DNA of 64,000 nt from Phytoactinopolyspora limicola (GCF_011320225.1 NZ_JAAOEN010000003.1:124001-188000), one strand, 5' to 3'; counted from the first letter of the stretch, positions 8,847-18,022 are shown. Notes: a model not told the origin generated them from the letters alone. Made by a program: numbers and translations.

Positions 8847-9819
8847 AGCGCACCCTCGGGTCGGCGACCGCGTACAGCAGGTCCGCGATCAGGTTGAACA
8901 GGACGACGGCAGTGGCGGCTACCAGTAGCCACGCCAGGACGGCGTTGGTGTCGCGTAAGGTGATCGACTCCAGGAGGAACCCACCCATGCCGCGCCACTG
9001 GAAGACGGTCTCGGTGATGATGGCCCCGGAGAACAACACCGGCAGATCCAGCGCGACGATGGTGATGATCGGGATCAGCGCGGGCCGCACGACGTAGGAG
9101 CGGACGATGCGTCGGCGGGACAATCCTTTGAGCACGGCGAAGCGGACGTGGTCGCTGGCCAGGCTCTCCACGACGGCGGTGCGCTGATACCTGCTCCACG
9201 TCGCGAAATGGACGAGGGCGAGCACGATCGTCGGCAGCATCAGGTGGGCCATGGCGTCGAGAACGGCCGCGATCACTCCGTCGGGCGGCGGCACCGACGA
9301 CGCTCCCACGGTGGCGAAGACCTGGTAGCCGAACAGGTTGTTGAACCCGATACCCCACTGTTTGAGCAGGACCGCCAGCCAGAACGACGGCAGTGCGAGC
9401 AGCACGAACGCCGCCGGGGTGAGCACCACGTCGGGCCAGCGCCGCTGCCGCAGCGCGGACACGGTGCCGGCCAGCATGGCGAGTACGAGTGCCAGGACGA
9501 TGGCGACCACGACCAGCCGGAGGGTGACACCGAGCCGGCTGGTCAACTCGGCGCCGATGTCGCGGGTGGCGGTGGTGGACGGTCCGAAGTCGCCCTGGAA
9601 CAGCCCGGTGATCCAGGTGATGTATCGCTGGACCAGGGGCTGGTCGAGTCCGAGCCGGTGTTCCTCGGCCTCGATCACCGAGTCCGGCACTGGTGGTTGG
9701 CGGTCGCGCAGTTCGGCCAGCGGGTCCCCGGACACGGAGATCACGAGGAAGATGACCATCGACGACAAGACAAGTACGCCGACGGCGCTGGCCAGCCTCC
9801 GCACTATGAGTCTGCCCAT
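8836..9819 (-). CDS. ABC transporter permease (OppB/DppB-like)
   Basis: This 327-aa inner-membrane permease has the OppB layout: an N-terminal helix (RLASAVGVLVLSSMVIFLVI), a long extracytoplasmic loop, and five further helices. The EAA loop RYQRTAVVESLASDHVRFAVLKGLS contacts the ATPases. The C terminus RDTNAVLAWLLVAATAVVLFNLIADLLYAVADPR is typical of the family. It lies 30 bp after a substrate-binding gene and overlaps the start of the permease-ATPase fusion. Confidence 0.93.
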   Translation of the reverse strand: MGRLIVRRLASAVGVLVLSSMVIFLVISVSGDPLAELRDRQPPVPDSVIEAEEHRLGLDQPLVQRYITWITGLFQGDFGPSTTATRDIGAELTSRLGVTLRLVVVAIVLALVLAMLAGTVSALRQRRWPDVVLTPAAFVLLALPSFWLAVLLKQWGIGFNNLFGYQVFATVGASSVPPPDGVIAAVLDAMAHLMLPTIVLALVHFATWSRYQRTAVVESLASDHVRFAVLKGLSRRRIVRSYVVRPALIPIITIVALDLPVLFSGAIITETVFQWRGMGGFLLESITLRDTNAVLAWLLVAATAVVLFNLIADLLYAVADPRVRYGD

Positions 9820-9849
9820 GGACGCTGCTCTCTTTGGTGGTGAGTGACG

Positions 9850-11343
9850 TCAGGCCGGGCTGGTCCCGACCGGCCGGATGCGACCCCAGTGCCACCATGG
9901 CACGGAATATCCCACCTGGTCAGACCACCCGAAGAAGTTGGTGCTGCGGGCGAAGTAGGTGCCGTACCAGAAGAGCGGGACCCATTCGGTGTCGCGGGCC
10001 CAGATCGCCTGCAACCGTCGGTAGTGATCGCCTCGTTCGGCCAGGGTGGTGGCCTCCCGGGCGGCGACGAAGGCGGCGTCGACGTCGGGGTTGTGGTGCC
10101 CGGCCATGTTGCCTTGGCCATCACTGGTGTATTTGGGCGACATGATCTCCGGGTCCGGGGTCATGGACCCGCCGACGATGATCAGGTCGAAGTCACGGCG
10201 GGCCGTCACCTGGTCGGCCCACTCCACGGAGGTGAGCCCCCGGAACTCGACGTCGAGCCCGGCCGCGGCGAGCTGGCTGGTGATGATCTCGGCGAGCGGG
10301 CGGTGGCCGTGGAAAAGATCCATGTAGTACAGGCGCAGCGGGGCGGTGCTCGACCCGCCGGTGATCCCGGCCTCGGCCAGCAACGCACGCGCCTGGTCGA
10401 GATCGTGGGCGGGTGCGATGGCGTCGGGGTTGAACGCCCACTCGGAGGTGGCGAGCAGGTAGTGGTCCCACGCCTGGGAGACACCGGGGTCGCCCAAAGC
10501 GGCGATGTCGGCGCGGTTGATGGCGTGGGCGATGGCCCGCCGGGCCCGTCCGTCCTGCCACCGGGGTTGGGTGTGGTTGAAGTCGAGCAGGGCCATACCC
10601 GGGCCAGGGTCCTGCATCAGCTCGATGTTCGCCGTCGCACCGTCGAGGAGGTGCAGGCGATCCCGGGTGAGAGTGTCTTGCGGGAAGTAGTGTGCCTCGC
10701 CGCGGGTGACCATCCGGACACATTCGTCGCGGTCGGGGACGATTTTGAGGATGAGCCGGTCGATCTGTGGTTGAGGCCCCCAGTGGTTTTTGACCGCTTC
10801 CATGATGACGTGTTCGCCCGGCACCCACTCGGCCAGCCGGAACGGGCCGGAGCCGACCGGGGCGAGGTTGTGCGGATTGGTCGCCCAGTTGGTGCCTTCG
10901 TAGAGGTGTCGCGGCAGGATGTGGGTGAAGATGAAGTTGCCGAGCAGGACCAGGAAGCCGGAGTTCGGCGAGCTCAGGTGATAGTCGACGGTGTGGTCGT
11001 CCACCGCGACGATATCTACTACGTCGCGGAGGAACCGGCCGCCGGTGTAACCCATCTCCTTCGCGTGCAGGTGGGTGTACACGACATCGTGTGCGGTGAG
11101 GGGTTCGCCATCGTGCCAGCGGGCGGCGTGGTTGAGGTGGAAGCGCCAGCGGCGGGCGCCGTCCAGGCGCTCCCAGTGGGTGGCGAGGTCGGGGAAGGCG
11201 TTGATCTCGTTCCACTCGTTGAGGATGACGCGGTTGTAGATGTTGTTGCAGGCCAGGTAGCCGGCGCTGCCGGTGGTGTTGCGGTAGACGTCGTTGAACT
11301 CGAGGGCGTCATGCGGGGTCGCGACGATGAAGTCGACAGTCAC
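9850..11343 (-). CDS. ABC transporter substrate-binding protein, family 5, without export signal (copy 2)
   Basis: This 497-aa SBP_bac_5 protein begins at a GTG with AAGGA upstream. Like copy 1 at 4647-6131, it starts at TVDFIVATPHDALEF with no signal peptide or lipobox. The two copies share nearly identical DNA in several blocks (for example 5281-5391 against 10490-10600, and the 5' ends) separated by diverged blocks, mainly around residues 315-370. It sits in the operon between the lipoprotein SBP and oppB. The ligand is unknown; the two copies may have different specificities. Confidence 0.85.
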   Translation of the reverse strand: MTVDFIVATPHDALEFNDVYRNTTGSAGYLACNNIYNRVILNEWNEINAFPDLATHWERLDGARRWRFHLNHAARWHDGEPLTAHDVVYTHLHAKEMGYTGGRFLRDVVDIVAVDDHTVDYHLSSPNSGFLVLLGNFIFTHILPRHLYEGTNWATNPHNLAPVGSGPFRLAEWVPGEHVIMEAVKNHWGPQPQIDRLILKIVPDRDECVRMVTRGEAHYFPQDTLTRDRLHLLDGATANIELMQDPGPGMALLDFNHTQPRWQDGRARRAIAHAINRADIAALGDPGVSQAWDHYLLATSEWAFNPDAIAPAHDLDQARALLAEAGITGGSSTAPLRLYYMDLFHGHRPLAEIITSQLAAAGLDVEFRGLTSVEWADQVTARRDFDLIIVGGSMTPDPEIMSPKYTSDGQGNMAGHHNPDVDAAFVAAREATTLAERGDHYRRLQAIWARDTEWVPLFWYGTYFARSTNFFGWSDQVGYSVPWWHWGRIRPVGTSPA

Positions 11344-11407
11344 GGAGGTGAGGTCCTTTCGGAGAGCACACGAGTGCGGGGGAGACCGAGGGGATAAAAG
11401 CGGGGTC

Positions 11408-13138
11408 CTACTCGACTCGGCCCCACTGCTCGACGTTCATCGTCGTGCCGTACTTGCTGGGATTAACGAAGATGTTGCGGTACTCGTCCGGGTGCACCGC
11501 CATCCATGGCGAGGCGAACAGCGGCATCACCACACCGTCGCCGAGCAGGGTGAGGTCGAGCTCGTTCATGAGCTCCACCTGCCGGGCCGGGTCGAGCTCG
11601 GAGCTGGCCTCGGCGAGCAGCCGGTCGGCCTCGGCCGAGGAATAGCCGAAGGAGCGTGGTGCGTCGGTCCCGTACCACTGCTGCATCGACAGCGGACCGA
11701 GGTCCAACGCGGTGCCGGTAGCCATGATGTCGAAGCTGCCGTCGCGCAGGGCGGGGGAGTAGCGGCTGCCGTCGGCGGGGTCGATGACGATGGTGATCCC
11801 CAGCGGCCGTAGCTGCTGCTGGGCGATCTGCGCCAGTTCCATCCGTAGGTCGTCCGTGGCCAGGGTGAGGAAGGTGAGCTCACGCAGCGGGCTTCCGTCG
11901 GGGAGGACGAGCTGGTCGCCGTCGAGGGTGTACCCGGCGTCTTCGAGGACGCTGATGGCGGCTTCGATGTCGCCGATGCCCATCCCGACCACGTCGGTGT
12001 TCTCCCGGTAGGCGTCGATGTCGCCAACCACCTGTCCGGGGATATGGACGCTGCTCTTCATCAACGGCTGGTCCGGAGCGAACTGGCCGATGGTCCGGGT
12101 ACGCATGTCCTCGAAGTCGAGTGCGGTAGCGATGGCCGTACGCAGGGCGGGGTCGCTCATGACGTCCCCGGTGGTCTTCATGCCCAGGTGGTAGTAGGTG
12201 AGCGTGGAGCCCATGGTCACCGTCATCCCCGACATGGTCCGGACCTGTTCGAGGGTGTCCAGCGTTGGTGTCTGGTACACCAGCTGGACCTCGCCGTTCT
12301 GTAGCGCTGTCACTTGTTCGCCCTGGCCGGTGATGTATCGGGTGATGATGGTGTCCAGATGGGCCGGCTCGCCGTACCACTCGGGGTTCTTCACCATCGT
12401 CATCGAGACCCCGTCGGTGTAGTCCTCGACGACATACGGCCCACCCGACACGGCGGGCACGTTGGTGCTGAAACCTTCGTTGAACGACGTGGCCAGATCA
12501 CCGTAGGAGTCGGCGACGTGGGCCGGCAGGATGTAGTTGAACAGGCTCTGCCACGGCGCGAACGGCTCGTCGAACACCATGGTCACGGTTCTGCCGTCGT
12601 CGCTGCCGTCGACGGTGTTGATCAGCGAGTAGCCCTCGGTGAACGCGGCGCTGCACTCCGGGCACTGTGCCGGGTCCTGGACCGCCTGGGTGTAGGCGAA
12701 GTCGTCGACGGTGATCGGGGTGCCGTCGGACCATACGGCGTCGGGCTGGATCCGATACTCAACCGTCATTGGGTCGTCGGCGATGACTTCCGCCGACACT
12801 AGGAGCGCTTCGTTGACGACCACCGTGGTGTCGGGGTTGGTGAGGAACGGATGCGGGTACAGGGGCCACTGCTGCTGGCGCTGGCCGGTGGTGTCACCGG
12901 CGGCCGACAGCGGGTTCCAGTCGACGATGGGGCTGGTGGCGGCGATGGTGAGGGTGCCGCCGTCGACGACCTCGGCCACCTCGGCCGGGTTGGTGGTGCC
13001 GGCTTCGTCGCCGGTGGAGTCAGTGGTGCCGGTGGAGCCGTTGGCGTCGTCGTCGTCGGCCATCGCGCTACAGGCGCTGACGCCGACGACGGCCAGCAGG
13101 CCGAGCGACGCGACGATCAACCCAGATCTCGTGGACAC
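11408..13138 (-). CDS. ABC transporter substrate-binding lipoprotein, family 5
   Basis: This 576-aa protein is the first gene of the importer operon. The GTG at 13138 has GGAGGAC two bases upstream and starts a lipoprotein signal: a short basic segment STRSG, a hydrophobic core IVASLGLLAVVGV and lipobox VSAC. A Ser/Thr/Asp-rich tether follows, then the SBP_bac_5 body (GGTLTIAATSPIVDWNPL, VEYRIQPDAVWSDGTPITVDD). It is the only one of the three binding proteins here with an export signal, so it is the likely surface receptor. Peptide-like substrates are probable but unproven. Confidence 0.92.
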   Translation of the reverse strand: MSTRSGLIVASLGLLAVVGVSACSAMADDDDANGSTGTTDSTGDEAGTTNPAEVAEVVDGGTLTIAATSPIVDWNPLSAAGDTTGQRQQQWPLYPHPFLTNPDTTVVVNEALLVSAEVIADDPMTVEYRIQPDAVWSDGTPITVDDFAYTQAVQDPAQCPECSAAFTEGYSLINTVDGSDDGRTVTMVFDEPFAPWQSLFNYILPAHVADSYGDLATSFNEGFSTNVPAVSGGPYVVEDYTDGVSMTMVKNPEWYGEPAHLDTIITRYITGQGEQVTALQNGEVQLVYQTPTLDTLEQVRTMSGMTVTMGSTLTYYHLGMKTTGDVMSDPALRTAIATALDFEDMRTRTIGQFAPDQPLMKSSVHIPGQVVGDIDAYRENTDVVGMGIGDIEAAISVLEDAGYTLDGDQLVLPDGSPLRELTFLTLATDDLRMELAQIAQQQLRPLGITIVIDPADGSRYSPALRDGSFDIMATGTALDLGPLSMQQWYGTDAPRSFGYSSAEADRLLAEASSELDPARQVELMNELDLTLLGDGVVMPLFASPWMAVHPDEYRNIFVNPSKYGTTMNVEQWGRVE

Positions 13139-13236
13139 AAGTCCTCCGTTTCCGGTTCCCCGTTGTTCCCCATGTGTTGACGGCTTGTTCGCCGGTTGGC
13201 GGTAGCCCTGGACGCCCTGACCATAGGATGGCAATA

Positions 13237-13271
13237 TGTGTAACACAATAACTATATGTCCATAGACATAT
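13237..13271. promoter_or_regulatory. Two palindromes in the divergent promoter region of the importer and its regulator
   Basis: TGTGTAACACA (13237-13247) is an 11-bp palindrome. ATATGTC-CATA-GACATAT (13254-13271) is a 7-4-7 inverted repeat that overlaps the regulator's first ATG. Both lie in an AT-rich patch of otherwise GC-rich DNA between the divergent genes. They are candidate operators for the neighbouring MocR-like protein, giving autoregulation and control of the importer operon. Confidence 0.5.
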
Positions 13272-14655
13272 GTCTCGACGACTTGTGATGGCTGAGATGA
13301 CCGCGCTCGATACCCCGCACCCCGACAGCCTGTCCGTGATCAAAAAGCGTCTGACGCTGCGCACCACCTCCGCACTCACGCGGACCGTGCTGGAGTTGAT
13401 CTCCGCCGGCGAGCTGCCGCCCGGAACCCAACTGCCCACCATCCGAGATCTGTCCGCAGCGGTCGGGATGAGCCGCTCGGCCGTCGGGCAGGCATGGCGG
13501 GCGCTGGCTGCCCGCGGACTCATCGAGAGCCGCCGGCGAGGCGGGACGTTCGTGCTGGGCAAAGCCGCACCACCACACGCGAAACGCTACGAGAGCATGA
13601 TCCGCAGCTCGATGGACATGCCCCGAGACCTCGCCAACCTCCGCGGCGACTCCCTGCCGGCACCACACCTCGGCCCCGCCTTCGAGCACGCCCTGAGCCA
13701 ACCGTCGCTCAACCGGCCGTTCGCGCAGCCGATCGACGACGAGTTGGCCGCCGCGGTGCAGCCGACCTGGCCGTTCCCGACCACCCAGTTCCTCGCCACC
13801 CACGGCCTCGTGGACTGTCTAGAGATGACCCTGTCGGCGATCGTCAGCCCAGGTGACAAGGTGGTGGTCGATTCGCCGACGATGGGGCGGGTCCTCGACA
13901 TCCTGGACGCGATCGGGGCCACCCCGCTACCGGTCCGGATCGGTCCCGACGGGCCGGATCTCGACGAGTTGCGCCGAGCGATGATCAGCAAGCCGGCCGC
14001 CTTCGTCTACCAACCCGTTGGCAACGTGCCCCGCGGCCGCTCGGTCACCGCCGAGTGGGCCGCCGGTGCCGCCGAGATCGTCGCTGGCACGGTCCCCGTG
14101 ATCGAGATGTCACAGGTCTCCCACATGTACGACGTGCAGCACTCCATCGGCGCACACCTGCCGGCCCAGGTCATCCATGCCCGCAGCTACAACTTCTTCT
14201 TCGGCACCGACATGCGGCAAGCCGTCGTCGGCGGCGACCCCGAACTCATCAATACGTTGTGGATGCGGCTGACCTACTCGTCGCGCTTCGTCAGCCGCAT
14301 CCTCCAGTCGGCACTGGCCTACCTCCTCACGGCCGAGCCGGCGATCGGGCGGATGCAGCGGTTCGTGGCCGAGGCGTGGCGGCGGCACACGTTGCTGAGT
14401 CAATCGCTGGCCAGGCACGGCTTCACCCTCGACTCGGTGGCCGGACCAAGCCTGTGGGTACCCGTGCCGGACGAGCACTCGGCCTGCGCCCGGTTGAGCA
14501 AGGACGGCATCGTCGTCCACCCGGGTCAGTTCTTTCAGGCGGAGCTGGACCGCCACCCCCACGTGCACGTCAACGCGGCCGCCGTGGCCGACGATCACGA
14601 CGACGTCGCCGCCACCATCGCCCGAGCGTGCCGGCGACACCCGATGCGATCATGA
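13270..14655 (+). CDS. MocR-like GntR regulator with degenerate aminotransferase domain
   Basis: This 461-aa protein has an N-terminal GntR winged helix (about 35-95: LPTIRDLSAAVGMSRSAVGQAWRAL) and a C-terminal fold-type-I aminotransferase-like domain (about 150-455), as in MocR regulators. The usual SK motif holding PLP is absent. The matching region reads ARSYNFFFGTDMR (304-316) with no lysine, and the usual EDDYD aspartate site reads EMSQVS. PLP binding is therefore doubtful, and another ligand may be sensed. It is divergent from the importer operon and very probably controls it. The start is uncertain: ATG 13288 or 13297 are alternatives clear of the palindrome. Confidence 0.85.
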   Translation: MSRRLVMAEMTALDTPHPDSLSVIKKRLTLRTTSALTRTVLELISAGELPPGTQLPTIRDLSAAVGMSRSAVGQAWRALAARGLIESRRRGGTFVLGKAAPPHAKRYESMIRSSMDMPRDLANLRGDSLPAPHLGPAFEHALSQPSLNRPFAQPIDDELAAAVQPTWPFPTTQFLATHGLVDCLEMTLSAIVSPGDKVVVDSPTMGRVLDILDAIGATPLPVRIGPDGPDLDELRRAMISKPAAFVYQPVGNVPRGRSVTAEWAAGAAEIVAGTVPVIEMSQVSHMYDVQHSIGAHLPAQVIHARSYNFFFGTDMRQAVVGGDPELINTLWMRLTYSSRFVSRILQSALAYLLTAEPAIGRMQRFVAEAWRRHTLLSQSLARHGFTLDSVAGPSLWVPVPDEHSACARLSKDGIVVHPGQFFQAELDRHPHVHVNAAAVADDHDDVAATIARACRRHPMRS

Positions 14656-14788
14656 ACGGCCCGGGTCGGAATGTCGGCCCAACGGCCGGTATGTCCGTCG
14701 GTGTAGCCGTCGGTTCGATAGGTGAACCCGCGGCGCTGGTGTGTCTGTGTTCCAGCCGATGTCGGTGGACGATAGGCTGGCAGCCCTG

Positions 14789-16192
14789 ATGAGCACCTCG
14801 TACGACTTGATCGTCATCGGCGCCGGGCCCGCCGGTCTGGCGGCAGCCTGGCGCGCCGCCCAGCGGGGGTTCAAGGTCGCGTTGTTGGAGCGCGCCGACC
14901 ACACCGGGGGGATGGCCGCCTCCGTCGACGTCGCCGGCATCCGGGTCGATCAAGGATCCCACCGCCTCGACCGCGCCACCCCGGACGCCTTGCTCGCCGA
15001 CCTACACGGGTTACTCGGTGACGATCTCCAGCTACGCCGCCGCACCAGCCGGATCCGCGTCGGTGACCAATGGTTGAGCCTTCCGTTGCGGGCCGACGAG
15101 GTTACTCGCCGACTCCCGCCGTCCCTCCTCGCCCGGATCGCCAAAGACTCCGCGGCGATGTCGTTTCGGCGGGGCGCCGACGACAGCTACGGTGCGGTGG
15201 TCCGGGGCCGAGTCGGCCCCGCCCTCTATGACACCGTGTACGGACCACTGGCGGGTAAGCAGTGGGGGGTGTCCGGTGACGCGCTCAGCGCCATGCAAGC
15301 CCACCGGCAGGCCGCTCGGCTGAGCGCCTGGCGGGTAGCCGGACGTGCGGTGAGCCAGGTACGACGCAAGAAGCAGGCCACGGCCGGCGGCTACTACTAC
15401 CCGAGGGCCGGCTTCGGCCAACTGGTCGACACCCTCGCCGACGCCGCGGCCACCTCGGGCGTCGACATCAAACTCGAAGCCGAAGTCGACCGCGTCCGGG
15501 TCTACGAAGACGAGGTCGAGGTCGGCACCCAGGACGGCGACGTCGTCACCGGGGGGCTGGTGTTCTCCACCCTCCCACTACCAGTGCTGGCCCGCATCTC
15601 CCGCCCCGCACCGTCGCTGACCTCCATCGAGTCGGCCGCGCGGCTGCGTTACCGGGCGATGCTTCTGGTCTACGTCGTGCACGAAGGTGGGCGCTGGAGC
15701 TCGTTCGATTCCCACGACATCCCCGACCCACGCACCCCTGTGCTGCGGATCTCCGAACCCACCAACTACCGCGACAATCCCGCCGACCCCGCCGATCACT
15801 CCGTGTTGTGTGCGGAGATCCCGTGCAGCATGACCGACGAGGTATGGGGGCTCGACGACGAGTCGCTGGCGGACTTGGTCGACGAGACGCTGGGGTTGAC
15901 CGGCCTGCCGGCCGTCAACCGCGTCCACGTGGAAACCCGCCGGCTGGGCCAGGTGTACCCGATCTACCGGTTGGGTTATGAAGACGACTTCACCGAGGTC
16001 GACGCGTGGGCGCGGATGATCCGCCGGGTGGTCACGTTGGGCCGGCAGGGTTTGTTCATCTTCGACAACATCCACCAGGCGTTGCTCATGGCCTACGACG
16101 CCGTGGGGGCGGTTCGCGACGACGGACGCTTCGACCGCTACGCCTGGACCGTCGCCCGGGAACGTTTCGCGAAGAGCGCCACCCACCCGTAA
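14789..16192 (+). CDS. FAD-dependent oxidoreductase, amine-oxidase/protoporphyrinogen-oxidase-like
   Basis: This 467-aa flavoprotein opens with the dinucleotide-binding motif LIVIGAGPAGLAAAWRAA and GG in ERADHTGGMA, as in the amine oxidase, UDP-galactopyranose mutase and protoporphyrinogen oxidase superfamily. The C terminus contains a second FAD contact segment (GLFIFDNIHQALLMAYDA). The substrate cannot be told. The real hemY is at 20257, so this is probably not a heme enzyme. The start ATG 14789 is preceded by TAGGCT 10 bases upstream; ATG 14741 and 14759 are longer options. It converges on RNase D. Confidence 0.8.
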   Translation: MSTSYDLIVIGAGPAGLAAAWRAAQRGFKVALLERADHTGGMAASVDVAGIRVDQGSHRLDRATPDALLADLHGLLGDDLQLRRRTSRIRVGDQWLSLPLRADEVTRRLPPSLLARIAKDSAAMSFRRGADDSYGAVVRGRVGPALYDTVYGPLAGKQWGVSGDALSAMQAHRQAARLSAWRVAGRAVSQVRRKKQATAGGYYYPRAGFGQLVDTLADAAATSGVDIKLEAEVDRVRVYEDEVEVGTQDGDVVTGGLVFSTLPLPVLARISRPAPSLTSIESAARLRYRAMLLVYVVHEGGRWSSFDSHDIPDPRTPVLRISEPTNYRDNPADPADHSVLCAEIPCSMTDEVWGLDDESLADLVDETLGLTGLPAVNRVHVETRRLGQVYPIYRLGYEDDFTEVDAWARMIRRVVTLGRQGLFIFDNIHQALLMAYDAVGAVRDDGRFDRYAWTVARERFAKSATHP

Positions 16193-16208
16193 CCCGGCAC
16201 CCAGCGGA

Positions 16209-17414
16209 TCAGGGGGCGGTCAGCGCCTTGGCGACCGGGCCCGCGGTCAGCCGGACCTGCCAGTCGCGTGCGCCGCGGGCGCGGAACGCCTCGGCGATCC
16301 CGTCTTCGCTGATCGGCTCGGGTGGATCCCAGGTGACTCGGCGCAACGTCTCCGGCGCGAGCAAGTTCTCCACCGGCAACGTGTGCGCCTCGGCGACCTC
16401 GGCGACCGCGGTCCGGGCGGCGGCCAACCGGGCGGCCGCCTCCGGCTCCCGCGACACCCAGGTACGCGCCGGTGGTGGACCGTCGTAGCGAGCCGTCTGC
16501 GGCGGCAGTTGGTCGTCGGGTAGCTGCCGGGCCACGTCGATAGCCCCGAACCAGCGTTTGACCTCACGCCGCTGTGCGCGGCCCCGGAAGACCGGCATGC
16601 CGGCCAGTTCCTCGGCACTGGACGGCAGGGTGATCGCGGCGTCGATGATGGCCGCGTCGGGCAACACCCGGCCGGGGGACAGGTCGCGACGTTGGGCAAG
16701 GTCGTCACGGGCCAACCACAACTGGCGCACCGCGGCCAGGCTGCGGCGGTCCCGGATACGATGCAGACCCGACGTGCGCCGCCACGGATCCGACCGCGGC
16801 TCGGGAGGCGGCATCGCGGCGAGCGCGGCGAACTCTTCGTGTGCCCACTCGAGCTTGCCGGTGTCGCGCAGCTGCCGTTCGAGTATTTCGCGTAGTTCCA
16901 GCAACAGCTCCACGTCGAGTGCGGCGTAACGGATCCACGACTCCGGCAGCGGCCGGCTGGACCAGTCCGCCGCCGAATGGCCCTTCTCCAGCTGGAAGCC
17001 GAGAATGTTTTCCACCAGCGGCGCCAGCCCCACCCGGGGCAGGCTCAGCAGCCGCGCCGCCAACTCGGTGTCGAATAGCCGCGACGGACGCATACCCACC
17101 TCAGCCAGGCACGGCAGATCCTGGCTGGCCGCGTGCAGAACCCACTCGACGTCGGTCAGGACGGTACCCAATGCGGAAAGATCGGGGCTACCCAGCGGAT
17201 CGATGAGGATGGTGCCGGTGCCAGCCCGCCGCAGCTGGACCAGGTAAGCGCGGTGCCCGTATCGGTAGCCGGAGGCGCGCTCAGCGTCGATGGCCACCGG
17301 CCCGTGGCCCGCGGCGACCGCCGCGACGGCCAGATCCAGGCCCTCGGGGCTGTTGACGACGTCTGGGAGTCCATCACGCGGTTCGGTGAGAGGGACTGGT
17401 TGCTGGGGAGTCAC
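16209..17414 (-). CDS. rnd: Ribonuclease D
   Basis: This 401-aa 3'-5' exoribonuclease acts in tRNA 3' trimming. The DEDDy exonuclease domain (about 20-200) shows AIDAERASGYRYGHRAYLVQ with the D-x-E pair, HAASQDLPCL with a second Asp, and YAALDVELLLEL with the Tyr-Asp pair. An HRDC domain follows (about 220-300). The C-terminal 100 residues are an actinobacterial extension. It overlaps the DUF3000 gene by 4 bp and forms an operon with it. Confidence 0.92.
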   Translation of the reverse strand: MTPQQPVPLTEPRDGLPDVVNSPEGLDLAVAAVAAGHGPVAIDAERASGYRYGHRAYLVQLRRAGTGTILIDPLGSPDLSALGTVLTDVEWVLHAASQDLPCLAEVGMRPSRLFDTELAARLLSLPRVGLAPLVENILGFQLEKGHSAADWSSRPLPESWIRYAALDVELLLELREILERQLRDTGKLEWAHEEFAALAAMPPPEPRSDPWRRTSGLHRIRDRRSLAAVRQLWLARDDLAQRRDLSPGRVLPDAAIIDAAITLPSSAEELAGMPVFRGRAQRREVKRWFGAIDVARQLPDDQLPPQTARYDGPPPARTWVSREPEAAARLAAARTAVAEVAEAHTLPVENLLAPETLRRVTWDPPEPISEDGIAEAFRARGARDWQVRLTAGPVAKALTAP

Positions 17415-18022
17415 CTGCGCTGCTGCCTTGGTCGAAGACTGGGCATCGCCACGACGCCGGCCGGTAGCGGCAACAGGCCAGCGGCGGAGGTCAGGCCGTC
17501 ACCCCAGGCCAGTGCGTGTGGCTGGAGATCTGGTTCGAGTGGTGTCCACGACGCCCGAATCTCGACATCGGCGGTGGCGGGTTGGCCGGCCATACCACCG
17601 AACCCTTCGGAGGTCACCCGGGTCACGGTGCCGCTGGCGGCGGTATAAGGGGCCGACCGAGCAGCCAACGCGTCGGTCAGCCACGTCCAAGCCACCGCCA
17701 GCAAGAGCGGGTCGCTGCCGATGTCCGGCTCCAGACTGGCCCGAATGTAGGTGACCAGGCGGAAGTCTCCGTGCCATGCCTCGTGCCCGCCGGGTTCGTG
17801 CAACAGGACCAGGCGGCCGGTGGCGATCGGGTCGGGATCGGGCTCGTCGGCGTCGACCATGACCTCGGCGCTCAGCGCGAACGTATACGTGGCCAACCGC
17901 TTGGGTGGCGACGGCTCATCGAGCTGGACTTCGGACCGGTACTGCGCGGCGCGCAGCGTCTCTACCGCCCGCACGAAGGCGGCCGGTGCCTCCGGCTGGA
18001 GATGTTCGCTGCTCCTGGCCAC
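17411..18022 (-). CDS. DUF3000 family protein
   Basis: This 203-aa actinobacterial conserved protein has no known function. It is soluble, with no signal or membrane segment. Characteristic stretches are RLVLLHEPGGHEAWHGDFRLVTYIRA and AVAWTWLTDAL. The gene is upstream of and overlaps rnd, and is divergent from hemE, an arrangement I recall as conserved in actinobacteria. It may serve RNA processing or heme metabolism, but nothing in the sequence shows which. Confidence 0.85.
   Translation of the reverse strand: MARSSEHLQPEAPAAFVRAVETLRAAQYRSEVQLDEPSPPKRLATYTFALSAEVMVDADEPDPDPIATGRLVLLHEPGGHEAWHGDFRLVTYIRASLEPDIGSDPLLLAVAWTWLTDALAARSAPYTAASGTVTRVTSEGFGGMAGQPATADVEIRASWTPLEPDLQPHALAWGDGLTSAAGLLPLPAGVVAMPSLRPRQQRR

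Noticed and set aside
13237-13271. Whole AT-rich patch as a mobile-element footprint
   Set aside because: There are no terminal repeats, target duplications or transposase remnants. The divergent-promoter explanation suffices.
14789-16192. Second protoporphyrinogen oxidase
   Set aside because: It has the same superfamily fold, but it lies outside the hem block and a complete hemY is present at 20257.
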